Part shown: piece after piece, positions 8,415 through 15,784 of the stretch
How positions within the stretch are numbered: position 1 is the first letter of the stretch
Layout of the letters: each line of letters opens with the position of its first letter
Assembly (NCBI GenBank): GCA_964450955.1
Contig: CAYVFI010000022.1
Location: forward strand, 57,263 to 121,262
Source of the DNA: CAYNWT01 sp964450955
GTDB taxonomy: Bacteria > Planctomycetota > Planctomycetia > Planctomycetales > Planctomycetaceae
Length of the DNA: 64,000 nucleotides
Reading direction: 5' to 3'
Notes under the pieces: model-generated
The model's database searches: none
The model's input: the letters and a program-made list of their open reading frames with translations, nothing else
What the model was told of the DNA's origin: nothing
Made by a program: the position numbers and the translations under genes

Positions 8415-9425
8415 ATGCGTATTCGTTGGCGCGGACTTGAACTTCCCAGTCGTGTGGTCCCGGATCGTGATTCATTCTGCGAGACCTACGGTAAGTTCAC
8501 TGCTGAACCTTTCGAACGTGGCTTTGGAGCGACCATTGGCAACAGCCTGCGTCGGATTCTTCTGTCCAGCCTCGAAGGTGCTTCAATCACGCGCGCCAAA
8601 ATCCTTGGCGTGCAGCACGAATTTACCACGATTCCGGGTGTCGTTGAAGACGTCACGGATCTGTGCCTGAACCTTAAGTCTCTGGTTGTCAAGAACCACA
8701 GCGCTTCAGCCAAAACCCTTCGGATCGAACGTCATGAACGTGGGGTCGTCACAGGTGCTGACGTCATCTGCGACGATCAGGTTGAGGTCTACAACAAAGA
8801 CCTTGTCATCGCGACGATGACCGATGATGTTCCGCTTAACATCGAGCTTCAGGCTGAGAACGGTCGCGGTTACGTTCCTGCCACTGAGCACATGGATGCT
8901 GAACCGGAAGTTGGCGTGATTCCTCTGGACGCAGCCTACTCGCCGGTTGTCCGCGTTCGCTACCACATCGAGGACACTCGAGTGGGTCAACGAACCAACT
9001 ACGACAAGCTCATTATGGAAATCTGGACCAACGGAACCATCACGCCGGACATGGCACTGGTCGAGTCATCCAAAATCATGCGGAAGCACCTCAATTGCTT
9101 CATGAGCTACCGTGAGCCCGGACCAGAACTGCCGCCGGAAGGTGGCCTGAAGGGTATGATGGAAGCAACCGGCTATGCTCCTGTTGACCTTGAGATGGAA
9201 GAGAAGCTCAACAAGCCTTTGGCAGAGCTGAACCTTTCAGTTCGTGCAACAAACTGTCTTGAATCTGAAGGCATCAACACGGTTCGCGACCTTGTGTCAC
9301 GAAGTGAGGACGAACTCCTGCAGGTCCGCAACTTCGGTGAAACAACGCTTCACGAAGTCCGTGAGCAACTACAAATTATCGACCTTCGGCTGGGTATGAA
9401 AATCAACTCATCACCCGGTGCTTAG
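8415..9425 (+). CDS. rpoA: DNA-directed RNA polymerase subunit alpha
   Basis: The 336-residue alpha subunit has its assembly domain at about residues 1-235 (GFGATIGNSLRRILLSSLEG, the dimerization segment) and a C-terminal helix-hairpin-helix domain at about 265-320 (LSVRATNCLESEGINTVRDL) that contacts UP elements and activators. Length and domain order are standard. It starts 83 nt after rpsK and precedes rplQ, as in other alpha operons. Confidence 0.97.
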   Translation: MRIRWRGLELPSRVVPDRDSFCETYGKFTAEPFERGFGATIGNSLRRILLSSLEGASITRAKILGVQHEFTTIPGVVEDVTDLCLNLKSLVVKNHSASAKTLRIERHERGVVTGADVICDDQVEVYNKDLVIATMTDDVPLNIELQAENGRGYVPATEHMDAEPEVGVIPLDAAYSPVVRVRYHIEDTRVGQRTNYDKLIMEIWTNGTITPDMALVESSKIMRKHLNCFMSYREPGPELPPEGGLKGMMEATGYAPVDLEMEEKLNKPLAELNLSVRATNCLESEGINTVRDLVSRSEDELLQVRNFGETTLHEVREQLQIIDLRLGMKINSSPGA

Positions 9426-9464
9426 TGACAAGAGTGCCGTCAGGCCAGCTTAGAGTACAGACCA

Positions 9465-10163
9465 ATGAGACACCGAGTTCGTGGACGAAAACTAGGACGG
9501 AACGCTTCGCACCGAAAGGCGATGTTTCGGAATATGGCCGTCAGCCTTATCCGATCGACTTCGCCAGACGAAGACGAAGTTAACGTGCCTAAGGTTCCTG
9601 GCCGTATCGTGACCACTTTGCCAAAGGCGAAAGAACTTCGCCCTATGGTTGAAAAGCTGATTACGCTGGGTCGTAAGGGTGCCGCTATCGAGAAGGCGGC
9701 TTCTGAACTCGCTTCAGGCGCTGAACGAAACTCGGCTGAGTGGAAGAAGTGGCGAGAGTCTGACAAGTGGAACCAGTGGAACCAGGCAATGGCTCCTGCT
9801 GTCGCTTGCCGACGACGTGCCTTTGCGATCCTACGGGACCACGAAGCAGTCAACATTCTCTTTAGCGACCTGGCTGAAAAATTTGAAGACCGACCGGGTG
9901 GGTACACTCGCGTAATCCGTCTCGCCGAAGTGCGACTGGGTGACGGCGGTCAAAAGGCACTCATTGAATTCGTCGGCGAACGAGATCGCGTGAAGACCAA
10001 GAAGCGAAGTCGTCCAGTTGTGGAAGACGCACCCGCTTCGAAGCCGGCGGACGAACCAAAAGCTGAAGAAACTGATGAGAAGCCAGCCGACGAACCGGCG
10101 ACCGAAGATACTCCAGCTGACGAAGCCGGCGGAGAAGACGCTGGCGAGAAGGCTGCAGAGTAG
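9465..10163 (+). CDS. rplQ: 50S ribosomal protein L17 with insertions and acidic tail
   Basis: The product is 232 residues, while bL17 is usually about 115-130. The core is clear (MRHRVRGRKLGRNASHRKAM, TLPKAKELRPMVEKLITL, CRRRAFAILRDHE, GGYTRVIRL). A short acidic insertion sits near residue 33 (SPDEDEVNVPK) and about 40 residues, rich in Trp/Lys/Glu, lie between ITLGRKG and CRRRAF. After about residue 170 the protein ends in a low-complexity Glu/Pro/Ala/Asp tail. This is the last gene of the ribosomal super-operon. Confidence 0.93.
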   Translation: MRHRVRGRKLGRNASHRKAMFRNMAVSLIRSTSPDEDEVNVPKVPGRIVTTLPKAKELRPMVEKLITLGRKGAAIEKAASELASGAERNSAEWKKWRESDKWNQWNQAMAPAVACRRRAFAILRDHEAVNILFSDLAEKFEDRPGGYTRVIRLAEVRLGDGGQKALIEFVGERDRVKTKKRSRPVVEDAPASKPADEPKAEETDEKPADEPATEDTPADEAGGEDAGEKAAE

Positions 10164-10241
10164 TTTGATCTGGCTCTCTGCCCGGACAAATGGTTAGATT
10201 GGTTGCTGAAAAGGAACCCGGCGAGAAGGGACTCTCGACCC

Positions 10242-10826
10242 GTGACAGCTCCAGCTTTTGATTTCTCAGCGTCGATGCGTGATTTGTGCATCGATATCAC
10301 TCAGCGGCACTCTGAGTTTCGCCACATCAGTATGGCTGATGTGGCGGTTGCTTTCGCTCAGGCCAGGCGGAACGTCAGCCACGGCCTGCAGGCCAAACTG
10401 ACCCCGATGCGTTTTGAGAAGGGGGCCGCTTCAGCCATCCGGGACGGTGAAGAATGGACCGTTCAAAAACTCATCATGGACGGCCGAGAGATGTTGTACA
10501 TCCTCACGTTCTACTTGCCCCGGTTCCTGAACCTGTGTTACGAGGAAAAGCTCACCACAATCTTTCACGAGCTGTATCACATCAGCCCTGAATTTGACGG
10601 TGATATCCGGCGGTTCGGCGGGCACTTCTATGTGCACTCTCATAGTCAGGCCGAATACGACGCTCAAATGGCCGTGTTCGCGAAAGAGTACCTGGCCGCT
10701 GGAGCTCCGGAACCGATTCTGGAATTCCTGAGATACGATTTCAAAGGCCTGCAGAAGAAGCACGGTGGGGTGGTCGGACTCCAGATCCCGATTCCTCGCC
10801 TCATCCCAAAACGCAAGACAGCGTAA
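10242..10826 (+). CDS. Putative zinc metallopeptidase (phage-metallopeptidase-like)
   Basis: The central motif HELYH (HExxH, about residues 109-113 from this start) within an amphipathic helix, followed by the downstream GGHFYVHSHSQAEYDAQM segment, fits a gluzincin/phage-metallopeptidase-like fold. No signal peptide is visible, so a cytoplasmic enzyme is likely; the substrate is unknown. GTG 10242 is preferred because GAAGGG lies about 11 nt upstream; a TTG at 10203 gives 13 more residues but has no ribosome binding site. It follows rplQ by 78 nt and may be co-transcribed. Confidence 0.75.
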   Translation: MTAPAFDFSASMRDLCIDITQRHSEFRHISMADVAVAFAQARRNVSHGLQAKLTPMRFEKGAASAIRDGEEWTVQKLIMDGREMLYILTFYLPRFLNLCYEEKLTTIFHELYHISPEFDGDIRRFGGHFYVHSHSQAEYDAQMAVFAKEYLAAGAPEPILEFLRYDFKGLQKKHGGVVGLQIPIPRLIPKRKTA

Positions 10827-11039
10827 CGGACTTTCCGGCCGGCGGTTCCTACACGGATCCGGTCATGTCGACCAGGGTGCTGGGCGACATAGCGTACCCG
10901 GTCAAACCAAGTATCCGGCCGGCACCAACACGCAAACCAGGAATAGTCTCGCCCCGACCTGTGAGCGTGGCGATCCGGTAGGCCTGGCGTGAACCAAGTT
11001 GCTTGTTGTTCGTCCACTAATCCTAACGTGTCCGTGTGA

Positions 11040-11435
11040 GGACTGCTGCGCGATCTCGACGACGAAGTCTTCCGCGCTGCGGAAGAATTCGGCATCGACA
11101 TTTAGCCGCCCGAGCGCGGCACCCGACGCGTCGCCATGACGGCGACTCGACGCATCGCGGTGCTCGGCCTCATGGGTGAACTCGACGACCCCGGCGAAGG
11201 ACACCGCAACGTCGCTCGTCGCTCGTCGCTCGTCGCTCGTCGCTCGTCGCTCGTCACTCGTCACTCGTCACTCGTCACTCGTCGCGGCGAGATCGAGGCT
11301 GCCGGCCGCCGGCGAGCGCGGCGGCTGCGTTCATCGCCATGTGTTCGCCGCTCACGGCCAGCTCGACGTCGACGCGTCCCACTGCGAAGCAGTACCAAGG
11401 TGACTCGAGGCCGAAGCGCGGCCGAGCGAGCGCGA
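11040..11435. pseudogene. Scrambled murF-like remnants
   Basis: Three fragments resemble pieces of UDP-MurNAc-pentapeptide ligase MurF. On the + strand at 11127-11213 the peptide TRRIAVLGLMGELDDPGEGH matches the C-terminal domain start of actinobacterial-style MurF. On the - strand at about 11303-11435 RVDVELAVSGEHMAMNAAAA resembles the central-domain GxHxxxNxxAA segment. On the + strand at 11040-11102 DLDDEVFRAAEEFGIDI could be a later C-terminal piece. Order and orientation are inconsistent with one gene. The assignment is by motif only and remains tentative. Confidence 0.4.
11214..11283. repeat. 7-bp tandem repeat, 10 copies
   Basis: Six perfect copies of GCTCGTC (11214-11255) are followed directly by four perfect copies of ACTCGTC (11256-11283). 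The single-base switch between the two sub-blocks suggests expansion in two steps by replication slippage. Because the unit is 7 bp, all three frames read through it as repetitive peptides; none looks like a real protein. Confidence 0.95.
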
Positions 11436-11577
11436 TCCATCTCATTGAACGCGCGGAGCCTCATGGTCGGTCCGCTCGTTAACGCTTTGCGTACGGGTGC
11501 GGCGTCTGCGTGACATGACCAGGCAAACGAAAGAGTAAGATCAGGATGATGCGCATGAGCCACGGCAGCCCGTAAGT

Positions 11578-12225
11578 CTAATCCAAGCCTATGCCGAAGC
11601 CGTCTTCCTGGTGGATTCGTTCGGCTGAGCGGGAACCGGAATGTGGGCCGGTGGTCTCGACTTCCGCGGGATGGACCTGGCGTTCGAGGCTACTTTCCTG
11701 GGTCAGTGGTGGAACTTTCGGTGCGGTCGGTTTCACAGCGGGAGTGATTTTGGGTAGCGGGTAAGCCTCACTGGTCGCGACTGGCGATTCGCAGTCCTGC
11801 GCGAATTCTGATTCGCCGTAGTCATCGTATTTGCAGACGTAGCCTGGTTCTTTGGCTTTGACAAACTCCTGATCGAACGCGGCCAGGACCTTCTGCTGAA
11901 TCATCTCTCGACATTCGGTGTTAATGGGATGAGCAATGTCGGCGTACAACTTCGCGCGGCCGTTTTGGTCACGGTTTGCGCGTTCCTGATTGAGTTTGTG
12001 GCCGCAGTTGCAGCAGTAGCCAGCACGGAGTTCGTTTTTGTTGCCGCAACGAGAACACCGATCGTTGAGTTTGCGGCTAGGCATCGCGACGAACGGCCCG
12101 CGCGTTCCCTGGATAATTTTCAAATCCCGGATGACAAACGCGCCGTCAATTGTGATTGAACAAAACGCCTGCAAGCGGTCGTTTGGTTCATCCATTAGTT
12201 TGATGCGGACTTCGGTGATTTCCAT
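11578..12225 (-). CDS. spoVG: SpoVG family protein with inserted zinc ribbon
   Basis: The N-terminal part (MEITEVRIKL, then FCSITIDGAFVIRDLKIIQG and FVAMPSRK) and the later ADIAHPINTECREMIQQKVL are the two halves of the SpoVG fold, an RNA/DNA-binding regulator. Between them about 45 residues are inserted that carry CSRC and, 11 residues on, CNC-type cysteines (CCNCGHKL), a zinc ribbon. After about residue 130 comes a Pro/Ser/Glu-rich disordered tail. It lies downstream of ispE in the same direction (82-nt gap), a neighbourhood also known in Firmicutes. The RNA/DNA target is unknown. Confidence 0.88.
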   Translation of the reverse strand: MEITEVRIKLMDEPNDRLQAFCSITIDGAFVIRDLKIIQGTRGPFVAMPSRKLNDRCSRCGNKNELRAGYCCNCGHKLNQERANRDQNGRAKLYADIAHPINTECREMIQQKVLAAFDQEFVKAKEPGYVCKYDDYGESEFAQDCESPVATSEAYPLPKITPAVKPTAPKVPPLTQESSLERQVHPAEVETTGPHSGSRSAERIHQEDGFGIGLD

Positions 12226-12307
12226 GATTGTGCTCCTGCTGCCCCACCAGAGTTGTCTTCGTCCGTCCCGTTTTTCTCCGTCAATTCAGCCAACAGTGTG
12301 GCTGTCG

Positions 12308-13177
12308 CTAGCCAGTCATCGATACCGCAAACGTTGTTCCGCCCGGATGGGCATTCCTTATTGCATGCGCGTTCCGCATTGCGATTCGGCGGGTTGGGGC
12401 CAGGCCAAACCAGGCCGATCCGCTGCCCGTCATTTGATTTGTTCCGTTAAAACTCGCCGCAAGCTGTGTAAGTTCCGGCCTGATTTTCATTGCGGCGTCT
12501 GAAAGTCGGTTGTGAAGAGCCACGCGACCGCTGTTGAGGCCACTCAGAAAGTCTTCGATATCTCGCGGTTTTTCCGGAACGTTGCACGCTGCAAAAACTT
12601 CCGGCGTGCTGAGGCCCGGGCCCGGGTGCGAAATTACAAAATGTAATTGTCGTTTCGGGCGATGAGCTTCCACTTGCTCACCCCGCCCACGACACACGGC
12701 AGCGGGAGATTGTTCGATGAAAAAGTTGATGTCACTGCCGAGTTCTGCGGCCATGCCGTGCAGTTCGGTTTGCGGAACACCCAAGCCCCACATCTTGTTT
12801 AAACCGAGCAATGTGGCGGCAGCGTCGCTGGACCCACCACCCAGGCCGGCTTGCGCGGGGATCCGTTTGTAGAGTTCAATGTGTGCGCCGTGTTCGCAGC
12901 CGGTGCGTTGTCGCAGCAGATCGGCCGCTTTCCAAACCAGATTACTTTCGTCCGACGGGATATCCGCAGCGGTGGCAGATTGAACCCGCAGGCTTAGCCG
13001 AGTTGGTTCGGTTGGAAGCGAGGGGCGGAACCGGAGCGTGTCGTACAGGTCGACCGCAACCATGAACGTTTCAAGTTCATGAAAACCGTCGTAGCGCCTG
13101 CCGATGATCTCAAGGTAAAGGTTCAGCTTGGCTGGTGTATGAACCAACCATTGCCGTCCGTTCCGCTGGAAGAGCAT
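12308..13177 (-). CDS. ispE: 4-diphosphocytidyl-2-C-methyl-D-erythritol kinase
   Basis: This 289-residue GHMP kinase phosphorylates CDP-ME at the 2-hydroxyl in the MEP isoprenoid pathway. The N-terminal PAKLNLYLEIIGRRYDGFHE, the glycine-rich ATP loop GLGGGSSDAAATL and the C-terminal MTGSGSAWFG motif are all present, and the length is normal. The start MLFQRNG is the first ATG before the conserved segment. It is followed by spoVG on the same strand. Confidence 0.95.
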   Translation of the reverse strand: MLFQRNGRQWLVHTPAKLNLYLEIIGRRYDGFHELETFMVAVDLYDTLRFRPSLPTEPTRLSLRVQSATAADIPSDESNLVWKAADLLRQRTGCEHGAHIELYKRIPAQAGLGGGSSDAAATLLGLNKMWGLGVPQTELHGMAAELGSDINFFIEQSPAAVCRGRGEQVEAHRPKRQLHFVISHPGPGLSTPEVFAACNVPEKPRDIEDFLSGLNSGRVALHNRLSDAAMKIRPELTQLAASFNGTNQMTGSGSAWFGLAPTRRIAMRNAHAIRNAHPGGTTFAVSMTG

Positions 13178-13349
13178 CAGGTCACCGATTCGCCTTGGCA
13201 GTAGGGTTCAAAAGTGGCTGCGCGAATCGTCTCCGTACTGACCTATCAGGCCTCGCACAGGAGATCGCCTTGGATGCTATTCATGCCCCCAAAGCCGGTC
13301 AAGATCGGTTTTTCGATTGATAGAATAGGTAAGGGCTGGAAGCCCGCTA

Positions 13350-13961
13350 TCAATGCGTCTTGCGGTAGACCCCGACGCCGTCGAGATAAGAGTACGTCAC
13401 CAGCAATGCGCCCTGAGCGGCACAGTGATCGAACAAACCGGTTATCACGTCGTCTTCGCCCGGCCATGGGTACGCGAAAATCACATCGAAGTCGTCCGGG
13501 TCGAGCTGCAATTCCTGATAGGCGTCGTCCACGTCTGTGTTCAGCCAGAACACATCGGACGAGATCGTCTTGTCCACGATGTGCTCAGCGCCTTCGGTGA
13601 CGAAACTGCCCTGCACAAAGCTGACTCGATGATTGGTATCGGCTGCCAGTTCGCGAGCGTGTTCGACAAGCGGGCCTTCGATTTCGATGCCGTACGATTC
13701 GAACCCAAGACCTGCGGCAAGCGAAGCAACCACGCCAAACCCACTTCCCCATTCACAAAACACGTTGCCCGTCGCGAGGTTGGTGCGCCTGATCGATTGG
13801 AGCGCGATGTAGACTGGTTCGAAATCGCACGCGACAAACGCCGGGATGCGGTTTTCGTCAAGGAACGCCTGGACACGCTCGCGAGCTTCCGCCAGGTATG
13901 CGGTCACTTCGCTGGGAAGCGGATCCGAGGATTCGACAATTTCGACCGGGACGAGAGACAT
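13350..13961 (-). CDS. Class I SAM-dependent methyltransferase
   Basis: The 203-residue protein has the SAM-binding motif I FCEWGSGFGVVASLAAGLG, an acidic end of the second strand (YGIEIEGPLVEHA) and a motif-IV-like DVIFAYPWPGEDDVI. The substrate is not evident. The N-terminal 50 residues form a small helical cap. It stands alone on the - strand, 172 nt upstream of ispE, so it may be the first gene of the methyltransferase-ispE-spoVG transcript. Confidence 0.8.
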   Translation of the reverse strand: MSLVPVEIVESSDPLPSEVTAYLAEARERVQAFLDENRIPAFVACDFEPVYIALQSIRRTNLATGNVFCEWGSGFGVVASLAAGLGFESYGIEIEGPLVEHARELAADTNHRVSFVQGSFVTEGAEHIVDKTISSDVFWLNTDVDDAYQELQLDPDDFDVIFAYPWPGEDDVITGLFDHCAAQGALLVTYSYLDGVGVYRKTH

Positions 13962-14446
13962 GGTTTGAAGTTAATTTCCTGCAGCCGGATTGAAAAGAGT
14001 GAACATAGACATATCGCGCAATTGGGCTACGAACGCCCAAAAAATACGCGAACTTCAGAAACCTTCACACCTATCTGTCCCCGAACGTAGACCAGGACCA
14101 GTGGCTGGAGACTGGCTAACCTGACGTCAAATGGCCGTCTATCGGATCGGGCCCTGACCACAATAGTGAAATTGTTTTTGCAGGACCGAACCGACCTGAG
14201 CCTGCCGAAGTTCTTATCCCGACCGCAAGGGGTTTGGGTTCAAGGGAAACCGGTCGGGTAGGTCGGAGAACCGATTTACTTCAAGAATCCACACAAGCAA
14301 AATGCGGCTGGATACCGCTTGCGCTTGAGTGCCAGGAAGACATGCCAGATTCACGTTGAGTTCATTGCATCCTTGACAACGATCAGGATCGAGGTCACTG
14401 TTGGACTTGCACACTGATGCAGTCATTCTTGATCGGGGTCGAGATT
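13962..14446. other. Divergent intergenic region
   Basis: The 485 bases between two divergently transcribed genes carry no convincing gene. A 6-bp inverted repeat TTGGGC/GCCCAA with a 7-nt spacer lies at 14021-14039, about 60 nt upstream of the methyltransferase start, and could be an operator. A TTGACA hexamer sits about 75 nt before the downstream start, but I find no good partner -10 element. Confidence 0.4.
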
Positions 14447-15784
14447 ATGATACGTCTCAGGCAGTCACTTGCCTTCGCTGCGCTGTTGGCTTTTGCGACA
14501 CAGCCGGCTCACGCCAGCATTACCGTGTGGCTGGACTTTACGTCGGATGTGCACAACGGCACCGGGATGATGGGTGCAAACGGAACCGCCGACTGGATTG
14601 AAGAACTCAACCAGGCGACCGCGACCGCAGGGGTTGCCAACTTCTCCGCGGCCGAACGCACGGCGATCGAAACCGACATCATCGGCCAGTTGAACACGAT
14701 CTACTCTGATTACCAGGTGACGTTCACGACCAACGAACCGGCATTCGAATCCGAAGCGATTAACTTCGGATTCGACAACGACTCAATTGCCGATGGCGTG
14801 CTTGGATTTGCCCCGTTGGATATCGGTAACCGATTCACGGCCGATCTTGGAATCACCAATGTGGTTCCTGAAAACTTTGCGTTCTTTATTGAAGCCGGTG
14901 AAGCCAGATCTCTGCAGATATCAGAAATCGCTGCCGGTCTGGCGGGCACAGCGGCCCACGAACTGGGACACTCAGTCGGCTTATTGCACCATCACGCGTA
15001 CAGCAACGAAGGCATCGACCCCAGTAACTACGCCAACACGCTGGGTCTGCAAAACGAGCACATCATCGCGACCGGTTCCACCGGGCTCACTGAACCTGGT
15101 AGAGAAACACTGCGTGACTTTTCTCCGTTCGAACAAGTCATGCTGGATATCTCAGGTGGTGCAGAGCCGATTTTTGGCGGGCAGGACAATGACTCTTTGG
15201 TTCTCAACCCAATATTCTCTGACCGAACGGAGAACGGTGGATTTAATGGGCTTGGTACGGATGCGGGCAACACCCTGGCAACTGCCCAATTGCTTAACCA
15301 GCAAGTGGGTGAGACCTCCGGGTTGGACATCGCATTTGTCGAAGCGGATTTAGATGCGGCGATGGGCGACGTAGACATATTCCGGTTCGATGTCGCGGCG
15401 CCGGGCACGCTACTCGCCCACTTCTACAGCGATGGGCTGCTTTATGGGGCGAATCGCGAGTTTGACGGGCAACTGGAGTTGCTGGACAGCAGCGGTATGG
15501 TGATCGCCAGCAACGACGATATTCGTTACGACGGCAACACCTTCAACGCGGGAACCCTTCGAAGCACGAATGCGTTTCTCAACAATATCACGCTCGCAAG
15601 CGCGGGGGACTACTATCTCAGGGTGTCCGGCGTGGCTGGCGAGGAACTCGGCAGCAACTATTGGTTGGTCACCGCGTTCAGTTCTTCGGCGGTGCCCGAA
15701 CCAAGTTCAATCGCGTTCACTCTGTTAGGGGTCGCTGGCTTGCTGAATCGTCGGAAGAGGCGAGATGCAATCGCCTCTGCCTGA
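14447..15784 (+). CDS. PEP-CTERM exported metzincin-like protein
   Basis: The 445-residue protein has a signal peptide (MIRLRQSLAFAALLAFATQP), a zinc-protease motif HELGHSVGLLH (His171, Glu172, His175, His181: HExxHxxGxxH), a PPC-like beta domain at about 290-400 (DVDIFRFDVA) and a C-terminal PEP-CTERM tail: VPEPSS, a hydrophobic stretch, and RRKRR. PEP-CTERM proteins are usually processed by exosortase, so it is probably secreted or surface-bound. ATG 14447 is chosen over an upstream in-frame ATG because it gives a clean signal peptide. Its end overlaps the next gene by 20 nt. Confidence 0.88.
   Translation: MIRLRQSLAFAALLAFATQPAHASITVWLDFTSDVHNGTGMMGANGTADWIEELNQATATAGVANFSAAERTAIETDIIGQLNTIYSDYQVTFTTNEPAFESEAINFGFDNDSIADGVLGFAPLDIGNRFTADLGITNVVPENFAFFIEAGEARSLQISEIAAGLAGTAAHELGHSVGLLHHHAYSNEGIDPSNYANTLGLQNEHIIATGSTGLTEPGRETLRDFSPFEQVMLDISGGAEPIFGGQDNDSLVLNPIFSDRTENGGFNGLGTDAGNTLATAQLLNQQVGETSGLDIAFVEADLDAAMGDVDIFRFDVAAPGTLLAHFYSDGLLYGANREFDGQLELLDSSGMVIASNDDIRYDGNTFNAGTLRSTNAFLNNITLASAGDYYLRVSGVAGEELGSNYWLVTAFSSSAVPEPSSIAFTLLGVAGLLNRRKRRDAIASA

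Larger units (their letters stand above)
10827..11577. other. Gene-poor gap with repeat and gene debris
   Basis: About 750 bases separate two genes that converge on this gap. I see no intact gene. The sequence is GC-rich and contains a perfect 8-bp hairpin at 11068-11086 (TCTTCCGC/GCGGAAGA, 3-nt loop), a block of ten 7-bp tandem repeats at 11214-11283, and three short stretches that translate to MurF-like peptides in inconsistent order and orientation. It looks like decayed DNA. Confidence 0.6.

Noticed and set aside
11214..11283. CRISPR array
   Set aside because: Units are only 7 bp, contiguous and without spacers; it is a simple tandem repeat.
13350..14090. Long + strand open frame opposite the methyltransferase gene (13353-14090)
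   Set aside because: It mirrors the methyltransferase codons; the - strand product has clear SAM-binding motifs and the + strand product has none.
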